Notes: generated by a model not told the origin, from the sequence alone. A stretch of DNA of 64,000 bases from Bog-473 sp963850095 (GCA_963850095.1 CAWKJX010000016.1:1-64000); one strand, 5' to 3'; counted from the first letter of the stretch, positions 1 through 7,058 are shown. Translations and numbers: made by a program.

Positions 1-1
1 A

Positions 2-178
2 TTCCGACTGAGCATGGTGAAGGGCGTTTTCGCAATGAGCGGCTGCGGTTCAGCGGCCCGTGAACCCTCAGGAAGACCCAGGCGCGGAACCGATGCGGGT
101 GCGGACCCGGGGGCGAGTAATGGCCGCTTGTCGGCCAAGAAGGAGAAGCCCGACAACGAACCAGGGGAGGTCACGTGA
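2..178 (+). CDS. C-terminal end of an unidentified protein, cut by the window start
   Basis: The reading frame is open from the left edge of the window, so only the last 58 residues or fewer are visible; an internal ATG at 14 could also be a start. The tail is polar and charged (Arg/Lys/Glu/Asp/Gly-rich) with no recognisable domain. Its TGA overlaps the ATG of the next small ORF by one base (TGATG), which suggests translational coupling. In actinobacterial integrative elements a replication initiator or FtsK-like gene often sits here, ahead of small ORFs and an excisionase-like HTH gene. That identity is only inferred from position. Confidence 0.35.
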   Translation, partial: FRLSMVKGVFAMSGCGSAAREPSGRPRRGTDAGADPGASNGRLSAKKEKPDNEPGEVT

Positions 179-300
179 TGGTGACCGAATCACATTTGCC
201 GGCCGCGGAGGCCATGACAGAGGTGTCCCATCTGCCCGACCGCACGAACATCGGTGGTCCTGGCGTGTTCCTACGCCGTGTCGCTCGAGGAAAGCGATGA
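178..300 (+). CDS. small 40-aa ORF, coupled between its neighbours
   Basis: This very short ORF has a strong Shine-Dalgarno (GGGGAGG at 164-170, 7 nt before the ATG). Its ATG overlaps the stop of the upstream ORF, and its TGA overlaps the ATG of the HTH gene downstream (ATGA). The product is mildly acidic at the N-terminus and ends in a basic Arg/Lys tail. No family is recognised. The good RBS and tight coupling on both sides are the reasons to call it real. It may be a leader or small accessory peptide of the putative integrated element. Confidence 0.45.
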   Translation: MVTESHLPAAEAMTEVSHLPDRTNIGGPGVFLRRVARGKR

Positions 301-533
301 CTCTGGCGCGCGAGATCGTGCCGACTGGGGTGAACAGGCGCAGGATCACCACGGAGGCCCGCTGGCTCAGTATTCGTGAGATCGCCGCCGACCTCGGCGT
401 GTCCAGCTCGACGGCTTACAAGTGGTCAGCCCGGGGAGCACCTTGGTTCCCACGTTCGATCCGCTTGCGCAACGGCGATATCCGCGTCCGGCGGGACTGG
501 TACGAGACGTGGTTGGGCGAGCTGGAGCAGTGA
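297..533 (+). CDS. AlpA/excisionase-like helix-turn-helix protein
   Basis: The 78-residue protein has a C-terminal half that reads as a winged-helix/MerR-type DNA-binding domain: WLSIREIAADLGVSSSTAYK, then WSARGAPWFPRSIRL and a final DWYETWL helix. This is the pattern of AlpA-like regulators and recombination directionality factors in integrative elements. The ATG was chosen because it overlaps the upstream TGA and follows GAGGAAAG at the right distance; the frame is open further upstream but without a matching RBS. It would bind DNA and control excision or transcription of the element. No integrase follows, which is unusual for this gene type. Confidence 0.65.
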   Translation: MTLAREIVPTGVNRRRITTEARWLSIREIAADLGVSSSTAYKWSARGAPWFPRSIRLRNGDIRVRRDWYETWLGELEQ

Positions 534-552
534 CGGCCAGGGCGGCGGTGCC

Positions 553-990
553 TTACAAGCCGAGATCCACAACATCGACGCTCACACCCACCGAGTTAGC
601 TGCGGCGGCAAGGAGAGGTGATGCGGTGGAAACGGCGATCCTCGCACCCAGGACCACCGCGGCAGCGACTGCCTCGGCGGTAAGAAGGTTGAGCTGGCCC
701 GGCAACGCCGCCATGACCGGGACCAGTCGTCGCATGCTCAACAGGCCGATTTCGGCGGGCAGCTGGTCCAGGGCGTCATGCACCCGACGCTGCTCGTCCT
801 CAGAACTCGCCGCCAGAGCACGGGACAGCGCGCCCTGACCTGGTCGAGCCACGACCCGGGCCAGCCGCCAGAACCACGAACCGGTGGTGAATACCTCGCC
901 GGCCTCAGCCGCTGTGATCAGGAGAGCTTCTGCCGCACCTTGCTGCTCGGCCAATATGGCGAGCAAAAGGGCGTCATCGACAACGATCAC
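553..990 (-). CDS. PIN-like toxin candidate (VapC-like, degenerate)
   Basis: The protein is about 145 aa. It starts VIVVDDALLLAIL, like the first PIN-domain strand with its catalytic Asp, and ends IAVSTASPLLAAAANSVGVS, like the last PIN strand, where the usual T-x-D motif has become T-A-S. The GTG start lies 19 nt after the stop of the upstream antitoxin-like gene on the same strand. Gene order (small protein first, PIN-like second) matches VapBC modules. If active it would be an RNase; loss of one acidic residue argues for altered or lost catalysis. Similar actinobacterial proteins are usually annotated as hypothetical. Confidence 0.5.
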   Translation of the reverse strand: MIVVDDALLLAILAEQQGAAEALLITAAEAGEVFTTGSWFWRLARVVARPGQGALSRALAASSEDEQRRVHDALDQLPAEIGLLSMRRLVPVMAALPGQLNLLTAEAVAAAVVLGARIAVSTASPLLAAAANSVGVSVDVVDLGL

Positions 991-1009
991 GCCGGATGAA
1001 TCCGGGCGA

Positions 1010-1225
1010 TCAGCCCTGAGCCAGGTCGGGGTCTCCTGCGACGGCATCCTGTGCGGCCTTCTGGTAGGCGCCGGAGGCCAGGTCTTCACGGATGGCGGCT
1101 CGGATGGCCTCGGGGATGTCGGTGGTCACTTTGCCGATGCGGGCCGGCCGAAGTTCGCCCGCCTCCGACGCTGCAGCTCGGGCTCGCTCTGCTGCTGCCC
1201 GCAGATCCCCGGTGGATATCGCCAT
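1010..1225 (-). CDS. antitoxin-like small protein upstream of the PIN-like gene
   Basis: The 71-residue, Ala-rich, helix-forming protein has mixed charge, including an ARIGKVTTDIPEAIRAAI stretch. It lacks an obvious ribbon-helix-helix or AbrB motif. It is assigned as an antitoxin only from its size, its position immediately 5' of the PIN-like gene and the shared strand. VapB-type antitoxins are typically 70-90 aa. It could instead be an unrelated small protein of the integrated element. Confidence 0.42.
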   Translation of the reverse strand: MAISTGDLRAAAERARAAASEAGELRPARIGKVTTDIPEAIRAAIREDLASGAYQKAAQDAVAGDPDLAQG

Positions 1226-1536
1226 GACTGAAGATTACAGCTTCTCCCCTGAGAACGAGAGCACAGAGCGAGCAGTGACAAGATGGCCGAAGGAACGTCC
1301 GTCGAACCCTCATCTGCGGGCGTATTCAATCGGCGACGCGGTGCGGGGAACGGGGCGCCATGACGGCAGGTGTCGAAAGCCCGTATGAATTCAACCCAGA
1401 TTCAACCTCGCAACGCAACGGGTGGCCTTTAGCGGCAACCAACCGCCACCGTCCTCAATGTGCAACATCGCATCTGAGCAGCGCCTATCCAAAAAGTGCT
1501 GATCACACCGTTCTGCGCGACAAGCCTCCGAGGCCG
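1226..1536. other. 311-bp gap between the TA-like pair and the tRNA fragment
   Basis: No convincing coding sequence is seen on either strand. Base composition is lower in GC than the flanking chromosome. This segment lies directly against the broken end of the tRNA-Thr half and is the best place to look for integrase arm sites or for a deleted integrase gene. Confidence 0.5.
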
Positions 1537-1574
1537 TTACAAGTGAAGTGCTCTACCAACTGAGCTACTCGGGC
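1537..1574 (-). pseudogene. 5' half of tRNA-Thr(UGU), truncated after the anticodon loop
   Basis: Read on the minus strand, the sequence gives acceptor arm GCCCGAG, D-arm GCTCAGTTGGTAGAGC, anticodon 5' stem CTTCA and loop CTTGTAA (anticodon TGT). The expected 3' stem TGAAG and the whole T-arm are absent: the sequence switches to CGGCC at the loop edge. No matching 3' half is found in positions 1-1536. Tyrosine recombinases often use tRNA anticodon loops as crossover sites, so this is probably an attachment-site half marking the junction between chromosome (right) and inserted DNA (left). Confidence 0.75.
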
Positions 1575-1712
1575 GTGCTCTCAGACTACCGCCCGCCACT
1601 GCGCAGCCCGGGCCCGACCAGCGCAAAGGCTTGCAACGGGTCGGGTGGCAGGGCAGGCTGGTCCCACGATGGATGCCGACAGGCCACCCCGGGCGCGCCC
1701 GCCTCGATTTCG

Positions 1713-2276
1713 GTGGTACGGGCGGCGGTGGTGCTCATCGTCTTCGTCATCGCCGTGGTGGCCCTCGTCGACGTGGGCACGCGGGCGAGCGTGAGCAGTG
1801 TGCCGACCGCCGCCGCATCCACGACAACGACACCGACGACGACTGCTCAGGCCGGCGCTTCGACCACGACCACCACCGCGGCCTCTCACGCCGCCTCGAC
1901 GACCACAACGGTCAAGGCGAAGGGCAAGGGCCACGGGGCGGCCACCACGACGACGACCACCGCCCCCCCGAGCGCGGTCAGCGTGGTCGTGGCCAACGCC
2001 ACGAGTACGAACGGTCTGGCCGCGCACTTCTCGACCGTCATTGCCGCGGGAGGTTGGAACATGGGGACGCCCATCGACGCCAACACGACGGAGGCCACTT
2101 CAGCCGTGTACTACGCGTCGGACGAGCAGGAGGCGGCGGCATCCATCGCCACCACCATCGGCGTGCACCCGACCGCGGTGCTGCCGATCACCAGCGCCAC
2201 TCCTGTCTCCTACCCGACCGGCACCGACGTGGTCGTGGTCATCGGCGAGGATCTCGCCTCCACGGCGGGCGCCTGA
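1713..2276 (+). CDS. membrane-anchored LytR_C-domain protein
   Basis: The N-terminus is a single hydrophobic helix (VVRAAVVLIVFVIAVVALVDV). A long Thr/Ala/Ser linker rich in TTTTT runs follows (about residues 35-95), and then a globular domain of about 90 residues begins SAVSVVVANATSTNGLAAHFS and ends in a VVVVIGEDL strand. That is the LytR cell-envelope C-terminal domain pattern, here without the catalytic LytR-CpsA-Psr domain. It is likely extracytoplasmic and cell-wall associated. The start is uncertain: the frame is open from 1575 (another GTG) and neither start has a clear RBS. Confidence 0.6.
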   Translation: MVRAAVVLIVFVIAVVALVDVGTRASVSSVPTAAASTTTTPTTTAQAGASTTTTTAASHAASTTTTVKAKGKGHGAATTTTTTAPPSAVSVVVANATSTNGLAAHFSTVIAAGGWNMGTPIDANTTEATSAVYYASDEQEAAASIATTIGVHPTAVLPITSATPVSYPTGTDVVVVIGEDLASTAGA

Positions 2277-2293
2277 GCAACCGCGACCCCACG

Positions 2294-3115
2294 TTGGCAC
2301 CGCCGCCGGCACCGCTGCCGGCGCCACTGCAAGCCCTGGGCGCCGACCCCGCGCACGGTGCGCTGTTCCTCGACTTCGACGGCACCCTGTCGGCCATCGT
2401 CGACGATCCGGTCGGGGCCCGGGCCCTGCCCGGCGTGCCGGCGCTCCTGGCCGACCTGGGCGCTTCATTCGAATTGGTGGCCGTCATCTCCGGCCGCCCC
2501 ACGGCTTTCCTGCGCCAGGCCCTCGGAACGCCGCCCGGGGTCGAGCTCGTCGGCCTCTACGGCCTCGAGCGCGCCCTGGCCGCTTCGTCCGACGCCCCCA
2601 CCACCGCCGCCCGACAGTGGGCCGGCGTCGTCGACCAGGTCGTGGCCGAGGCGCGGGCCACCGCCCCCGAGGGCGTCTACGTCGAGCCCAAGGGGTTGAC
2701 CGTCACGCTGCACTGGCGCCATGCGCCGGGCGAGCAACCGTGGGTGGCCCAGTTCGCGGCGCGCCAGCACGAACGCCATGGGCTGGACGTCCACGGCGGC
2801 CGCATGGAGCTCGAGCTCCGCCCGCCGCTGCAGGTCGACAAGGGCACGGTGATCCGCGATCTGGCGGCCGAGCGCCCGCCCGGCCGGCTGCGCCAGGTGG
2901 CGGCGTTCGGCGACGACCTGGGCGACCTGCCCGCGTTCGAGGCCGTCGGCACACTCGGCCGTCCCGGGCACCCCGTCGGTGCCGTCCGGGTGGCCGCCGT
3001 CGACCACGAGAGCCCCGCTGAGGTGGCCGCCCGGGCCGACCTGACCGTTGACGGCGCATCCGGGGCGGTAGAGCTCCTCCACCGCCTGGCCGCCGCCGCC
3101 GCCGCTCAGCCCTGA
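2294..3115 (+). CDS. otsB: trehalose-6-phosphate phosphatase
   Basis: A HAD-superfamily phosphatase converting trehalose-6-phosphate to trehalose. HAD motif I (LFLDFDGTLSAIVDD) lies near the N-terminus, followed by VISGRP (motif II region), the EPKGLTVTLHWR segment typical of OtsB, and motif IV GDDLGDLPAF near the C-terminus. The TTG start is uncertain because no ATG/GTG is available after the preceding stop. It lies 18 bp after the LytR_C gene and converges on otsA, their 3' ends overlapping by 10 bp. It would complete the OtsA-OtsB pathway for compatible-solute or cell-envelope trehalose. Confidence 0.85.
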   Translation: MAPPPAPLPAPLQALGADPAHGALFLDFDGTLSAIVDDPVGARALPGVPALLADLGASFELVAVISGRPTAFLRQALGTPPGVELVGLYGLERALAASSDAPTTAARQWAGVVDQVVAEARATAPEGVYVEPKGLTVTLHWRHAPGEQPWVAQFAARQHERHGLDVHGGRMELELRPPLQVDKGTVIRDLAAERPPGRLRQVAAFGDDLGDLPAFEAVGTLGRPGHPVGAVRVAAVDHESPAEVAARADLTVDGASGAVELLHRLAAAAAAQP

Positions 3116-4500
3116 TCGGCCGCCACCAGCTGGTCGGCCCACCAGTCGGCCGACGTGCGCTTGCGCACGGCCGTCCGCAACGACCCCGCTCGTCGACCCC
3201 GCTCGCCGGCGTCCATGGTGAGCGCCGCGTGGAGCGCCTCCGCCGTCGCCACCACGTCGAAGGGGTTGACTCCGACCGCGCCCGCCGACGACAGCTCTTC
3301 CCACGCCCCGGCTTGGCGAGACAGCACGAGCACACCGTCGACGTTGTTGAGCAACGGGCCTTCCTTGGCCACCAGGTTGAGACCGTCGCGGACCGGGTTG
3401 ACCAGCAGCACGTCATAGGACGACAGGGCGGCCAGCGAACGCGCCCAGTCGTCGTCGAGCAACAACACGATCGGCGTCCACGAGCCCGATGAACCCGACG
3501 AGTCCGACGCGAAGGCCCGGTTGATGCGCTCGGCCGTGTGCTCCACGTCGGCCCCGTAGGCGAGATACTCAGCCAACCCCTGCCGGCTGGGATACGCCAG
3601 CGCCACGTGCACCACCTGGCCGCGCCACTCGGGGTGCGTCGTCAGGAGCTCCTCGAAGGCGAGCATCCCACGGACGATGTTCTTCGAGGGTTCCATGCGG
3701 TCAGAGCGCACGATCGTCCGCCGGCCGCCCACCACCGCGCGCAGCGCGTCGCCCGCGGCCACGGACGCGGGCGACGAAGCCTCCCCCTCGATGGCGGCGG
3801 GGTCGGGCCCGAGCGGTGCCACGAATGTCGGTGGCGCCGCACGCCCCGCCGCCGCGTAGCAGCCGACGAAGGCCGTCTCCCACTGGTGGCAGTGGAACCC
3901 GCAGGCCCCGTACCCCGCCATGCCGTCGAGCAGCTCGGCCGCCACGTCGTCGGGCAGCACGCCGAACATGGCCGCGTCGGCGAACGGCGTATGCAAGAAG
4001 TGCACCGTGCGCAGGTCGGGCCGGCGCTCGGCCAGCATCCGCCCGAGCAGCGAGAAGTGGTAGTCCTGCACGAACACGGCACCCCCGGCGTCGGCCCGCT
4101 CCGCCACCGCGTCGGCCATGGCCCGGTTGTAGGCCCGGTAGCCCGCCCAGGCCGCCCGCCAGTGCCGGTCGAAACGGGGCCGGTGCGGCAGGTCCCACAG
4201 GTGGTGGTAGCAGTACCACAGCGTCGTGTTGGCCACGACGTCGTAGGCCTGCCGGTAGATGTCGTCGTCGACCACGACCGGGACGAGGTCGAGCCCTTCT
4301 TCGTGCATGCGGCCCTGGGCCACCGCCTCGCGGTCGGCCGCCCCCATCGTCACCGAGGCCCACGTCGTGCCGCTCCCCGCCAGCAGCGCGTGCAGCGACG
4401 AGGCCAGCCCCCCGCCCGCGGGCACCGCCACCAGCCCCCCGCCGGGCGCAGAGCGGAACGTCAACGGCCCGCGGTTGGAGACGACGACGGTCCGGCTCAC
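3106..4500 (-). CDS. otsA: trehalose-6-phosphate synthase (GT20)
   Basis: A 464-residue retaining glycosyltransferase that joins UDP- or GDP-glucose to glucose-6-phosphate. The start MSRTVVVSNRGPL matches the family N-terminus. VQDYHFSLL corresponds to the acceptor-site HDYHL motif, RSDRMEPSKN to the RxDxxKG donor-phosphate loop, and NPVRDGLNLVAKE to the C-terminal D-x3-NLV-x-KE signature. Its ATG overlaps the stop of gpgS by 4 bp (same strand), so gpgS-otsA is an operon. It converges with otsB. A GT20 homologue using another acceptor, such as glycerol phosphate, cannot be excluded from sequence alone. Confidence 0.88.
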   Translation of the reverse strand: MSRTVVVSNRGPLTFRSAPGGGLVAVPAGGGLASSLHALLAGSGTTWASVTMGAADREAVAQGRMHEEGLDLVPVVVDDDIYRQAYDVVANTTLWYCYHHLWDLPHRPRFDRHWRAAWAGYRAYNRAMADAVAERADAGGAVFVQDYHFSLLGRMLAERRPDLRTVHFLHTPFADAAMFGVLPDDVAAELLDGMAGYGACGFHCHQWETAFVGCYAAAGRAAPPTFVAPLGPDPAAIEGEASSPASVAAGDALRAVVGGRRTIVRSDRMEPSKNIVRGMLAFEELLTTHPEWRGQVVHVALAYPSRQGLAEYLAYGADVEHTAERINRAFASDSSGSSGSWTPIVLLLDDDWARSLAALSSYDVLLVNPVRDGLNLVAKEGPLLNNVDGVLVLSRQAGAWEELSSAGAVGVNPFDVVATAEALHAALTMDAGERGRRAGSLRTAVRKRTSADWWADQLVAADQG

Positions 4501-5306
4501 GGGTTCGGGCGACGCGGCGGCGTCGACGGCGGGACCCGCTCGAGCGCGGCCCGCAGCACGTCGACCGCCTGCGGGCGCAGTTCGTGCAGGGGCCGGTTGC
4601 GGTGGATCCGCTCGCCCAGGTCGACCTGGGCCAGCGCGTCGACGCCGATGTCGGTGGCCACGTCGATCAGGAGTCCCAGCTCCACGCCGTAGCCCCCGGC
4701 GAAGCCGAGCTTCTCGAAGACCCAGCGGTGGGCGGCCGTCTCGCCGGCCAGGGGTTGACGCACCCAGGACAGCTCGGGGAAGAGCAGTTCGAGCACCGGC
4801 CGGGCCACCAGCTCGGTCACCCGGCCCCCCCCGGTGGGTTCGCCGTGGAGGGGACGGGTGTAGAAGCCCTTGACCAGGGCGACGTGCTCGGTGGTGAGCA
4901 GTGGGCCGAGCAGGCCCGTGACGAAGGCCGGGGTCGTGTTGGCCACGTCCGCGTCGAGGAACACGACGACGTCGCCCGCCGCCGCGGCCAGGGCGGCCCC
5001 CATGGCCTGTCCCTTGCCGCCACCGCCGCCCGGCCCGGGCACCACCCGGGCCCCGGCGTCGTGCGCCTGCTCGGCCGTGTCGTCGAGCGAGCCGTCGTCG
5101 AGCACGATCACCTCGTCGACCAGGCCGTTGCCCCCGTGGGCGGCCAGGAACGGTTGCACGACCGCCCGCACCACCGAACCCACCGTCGACCCCTCGTCAC
5201 GGGCCGGGATGCAGACCGAGACGCTCCGGCCCGTCCGCTCCTTGGCCTCGGCGACCAGGGACGTGGGGAAGTCCCCGTGATGGTAGGTGTGGGGCACGGC
5301 GGGCAC
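4497..5306 (-). CDS. gpgS: glucosyl-3-phosphoglycerate synthase
   Basis: A GT81/GT-A family enzyme transferring glucose to 3-phosphoglycerate, the first step to glucosylglycerate and, in mycobacteria, methylglucose lipopolysaccharide. It shows the family HTYHHGDFP start, the SVCIPARDE nucleotide-sugar strand, VLDDGSLDDTAE, the metal-binding FLDADVANTTP (DxD-like) and a GGYGVELGLLIDVA segment. It uses a GTG start and is 269 aa, slightly short of mycobacterial GpgS. It overlaps otsA by 4 bp, linking glucosylglycerate and trehalose synthesis. No dedicated glucosyl-3-phosphoglycerate phosphatase lies nearby. Confidence 0.85.
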   Translation of the reverse strand: MPAVPHTYHHGDFPTSLVAEAKERTGRSVSVCIPARDEGSTVGSVVRAVVQPFLAAHGGNGLVDEVIVLDDGSLDDTAEQAHDAGARVVPGPGGGGGKGQAMGAALAAAAGDVVVFLDADVANTTPAFVTGLLGPLLTTEHVALVKGFYTRPLHGEPTGGGRVTELVARPVLELLFPELSWVRQPLAGETAAHRWVFEKLGFAGGYGVELGLLIDVATDIGVDALAQVDLGERIHRNRPLHELRPQAVDVLRAALERVPPSTPPRRPNP

Positions 5307-5370
5307 GCCCCCGATTCAAGCAGCCCGGCTGCGTTGAGCCGGCCGGCCCCGAGGCGCTAACATGATCGGA

Positions 5371-5464
5371 TCATCCAGAGCGACTGAGGGACGGGCCCGT
5401 TGACGTCGCGGCAACCAGTGTCACCCCTGACGGGGGGCACCTGGTGCCAATGCCCGATCGATGA
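5371..5464 (+). promoter_or_regulatory. SAM-I (S-box) riboswitch
   Basis: The core is a clear SAM-I aptamer: GAGGGACGGGCCC, then GACGTCGCGGCAACC (kink-turn and P2/pseudoknot region), a P3 hairpin GTG-n-CCCC/GGGG-n-CAC, and GGTGCCAATGCC. P1 can form between TCATC (5371-5375) and GATGA (5460-5464). The 3' strand of P1 runs straight into the ribosome-binding site GAGGAGG, and no terminator hairpin is seen before the ATG at 5474. Control is therefore probably translational: SAM binding would stabilise P1 and hide the Shine-Dalgarno. The regulated genes are thrC and the sulfur-carrier gene. Confidence 0.88.
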
Positions 5465-5473
5465 GGAGGACCC

Positions 5474-6733
5474 ATGGTCGATTTCGTCACTGGCTTGCGT
5501 TGCCGTGAGTGCACGCGGGAGTTCCCGGCCGAGGCGCTCCACGTCTGCGACTACTGCTTCGGGCCGCTCGAGGTGGCCTACGACTACGAGCGCATCGCCG
5601 CCACGGTCAGCCGGGAGCGCATAGAGGCGGGGCCCCGCTCGATCTGGCGCTACCGGGACCTGCTCCCGGTCGACGACGAGCGGCCGGTCGACCTGGGCGC
5701 CGGCTTCACGCCCCTGGTGCGGGCCGACCGCCTGGCGGCCGAGCTGGGGCTGGGCGAGCTGTGGATCAAGGACGACACGGCCAACCCGACCGGCTCGTTC
5801 AAGGACCGTGTCGTCTCGGTCGCCCTGACCAAGGCCCGTCAGCTCGGCTTCAAGGTGGCCGCCTGCGCCTCGACCGGGAACCTGGCCAACTCGGTGGCGG
5901 CCCACGCCGCCCGCGCCGGGATGGACTCCGTCGTCCTGATTCCGCACGACCTCGAGGCGGCCAAGGTGACCATGACCGCGGTCTACGGAGGCACCGTGAT
6001 CGCCGTCGAGGGGACCTACGACGACGTCAACCGGCTCTGCGCCGAGCTGACCAGCGAACGCCCCGGCTGGGCCTTCGTCAACGTCAACGTGCGCACCTAT
6101 TACGCCGAGGGATCCAAGACGCTCGCCTTCGAAATCGCCGAGCAGCTGGGCTGGCAGGCTCCCGACCACGTGGTCGTGCCCATCGGCTCGGGCAGCCAGC
6201 TGACGAAGGTGGCCAAGGGCTTCGCCGAGCTGGGCCGGGTCGGCCTCCTGCCCGAAGAGCCCGCGGTGCGGGTCTCGGGGGCCCAGGCCGAGGGATGCTC
6301 GCCCGTGGCCACGGCCTTCTTGGAGGGATCCGACGCCATCCGCCCCGTCAAGCCCAAGACGATCGCCAAGTCGCTGGCCATCGGCAACCCGGCCGACGGC
6401 TGGTACGCCCTCGAGGTCATGCGCCGCACCGGGGGCTCGTGCGCCGCCGTGACGGACGGCGAGGTCGTCGAGGCCATAGGGCTGCTGGCCCGCACCGAGG
6501 GCATTTTCGCCGAGACCGCCGGCGGGGTGACCATCGCCACCCTGTGCAAGCTGGCCGCCTCCGGCGCCATCCGGCGCGACGAGCGGGTGGTGGCCCTGGT
6601 CACCGGCCACGGCCTGAAGACGGTGGAGGCGCTGACCGACTCGCCGCTCTCGGGCCCCACGGCCACCATCGCACCCACGCTGGCCGCCTTCGAGGCCGCC
6701 ATCGACTACGAGGAGACGGAGACCGACCGATGA
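5474..6733 (+). CDS. thrC: threonine-synthase-family PLP enzyme under a SAM riboswitch
   Basis: A 419-residue fold-type II PLP enzyme. The N-terminus carries a rubredoxin-like zinc knuckle pair (C10, C13, C25, C28). NPTGSFKDR holds the PLP lysine and ASTGNLANSVAAHAA the phosphate/cofactor loop. Canonical threonine synthase acts on O-phosphohomoserine. The SAM-I riboswitch upstream and the ATGA-coupled sulfur-carrier gene downstream point to methionine or sulfur metabolism instead. It could be a homocysteine-forming paralogue using O-phosphohomoserine and protein-bound sulfide (inference). A strong GAGGAGG RBS precedes the ATG. Confidence 0.82.
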   Translation: MVDFVTGLRCRECTREFPAEALHVCDYCFGPLEVAYDYERIAATVSRERIEAGPRSIWRYRDLLPVDDERPVDLGAGFTPLVRADRLAAELGLGELWIKDDTANPTGSFKDRVVSVALTKARQLGFKVAACASTGNLANSVAAHAARAGMDSVVLIPHDLEAAKVTMTAVYGGTVIAVEGTYDDVNRLCAELTSERPGWAFVNVNVRTYYAEGSKTLAFEIAEQLGWQAPDHVVVPIGSGSQLTKVAKGFAELGRVGLLPEEPAVRVSGAQAEGCSPVATAFLEGSDAIRPVKPKTIAKSLAIGNPADGWYALEVMRRTGGSCAAVTDGEVVEAIGLLARTEGIFAETAGGVTIATLCKLAASGAIRRDERVVALVTGHGLKTVEALTDSPLSGPTATIAPTLAAFEAAIDYEETETDR

Positions 6734-7005
6734 GCCTGAGCGTCCGCATCCCCACGCAGCTGCGCCCCTTGACCGGTGGCGCCGGCGAAGTCGAGGTGGA
6801 GGGGTCCACGGTGGGAGAGGCGCTCAAGGCGCTCGACGCCGCCCACCCGGGCATGGGTGACCGCCTCTTCGACGAGGCCGGCAACCTGCGGCGCTTCGTG
6901 AACGTCTTCCTGGCCGACGAGGACGTCCGGTTCCTCGACGGCCTGGCCACCCCGGTCCCGTCCGGCCAGACGCTCTCCATCGTCCCCGCCGTCGCCGGGG
7001 GCTGA
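6730..7005 (+). CDS. CysO/MoaD-type sulfur carrier protein
   Basis: A 91-residue beta-grasp protein ending in the diglycine tail AVAGG that is adenylated and thiocarboxylated in this family. It resembles mycobacterial CysO: SVRIPTQLRPLTGG at the N-terminus, RRFVNVFLADEDVRFLDGLATPV in the middle, and a SIVPAVAGG end. CysO delivers sulfide to CysM for cysteine synthesis. Here the partner is a ThrC-family enzyme, whose stop it overlaps by 4 bp. An adenylating/sulfurtransferase partner (MoeZ-like) and a Mec-type protease would be encoded elsewhere. A molybdopterin MoaD role is less likely given the gene neighbour. Confidence 0.85.
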   Translation: MSLSVRIPTQLRPLTGGAGEVEVEGSTVGEALKALDAAHPGMGDRLFDEAGNLRRFVNVFLADEDVRFLDGLATPVPSGQTLSIVPAVAGG

Positions 7006-7021
7006 GCCCGCCGCGCGCGGT

Positions 7022-7049
7022 TTGCGCCTTGCACGCGGGCGCCTAAGGT
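7022..7049 (+). promoter_or_regulatory. candidate sigma-70-type promoter of groEL
   Basis: TTGCGC and TAAGGT are separated by 16 bp, just upstream of the CIRCE operator. Placement is right for HrcA to block transcription initiation. The match to consensus is moderate. Confidence 0.4.
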
Positions 7050-7058
7050 GGTTACCTA

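Noticed and set aside
1378..1402. Sequence resembling a tRNA T-arm and acceptor 3' end on the minus strand
   Set aside because: GGTTGAATTC followed by CGGGCT looks similar, but the T-stem does not pair, the loop lacks C56, and the acceptor does not match GCCCGAG over its full length.
1230..1574. Group I intron within tRNA-Thr
   Set aside because: An anticodon-loop break fits, but no 3' exon is found within 1.5 kb and the 5' exon does not end in U at the break.
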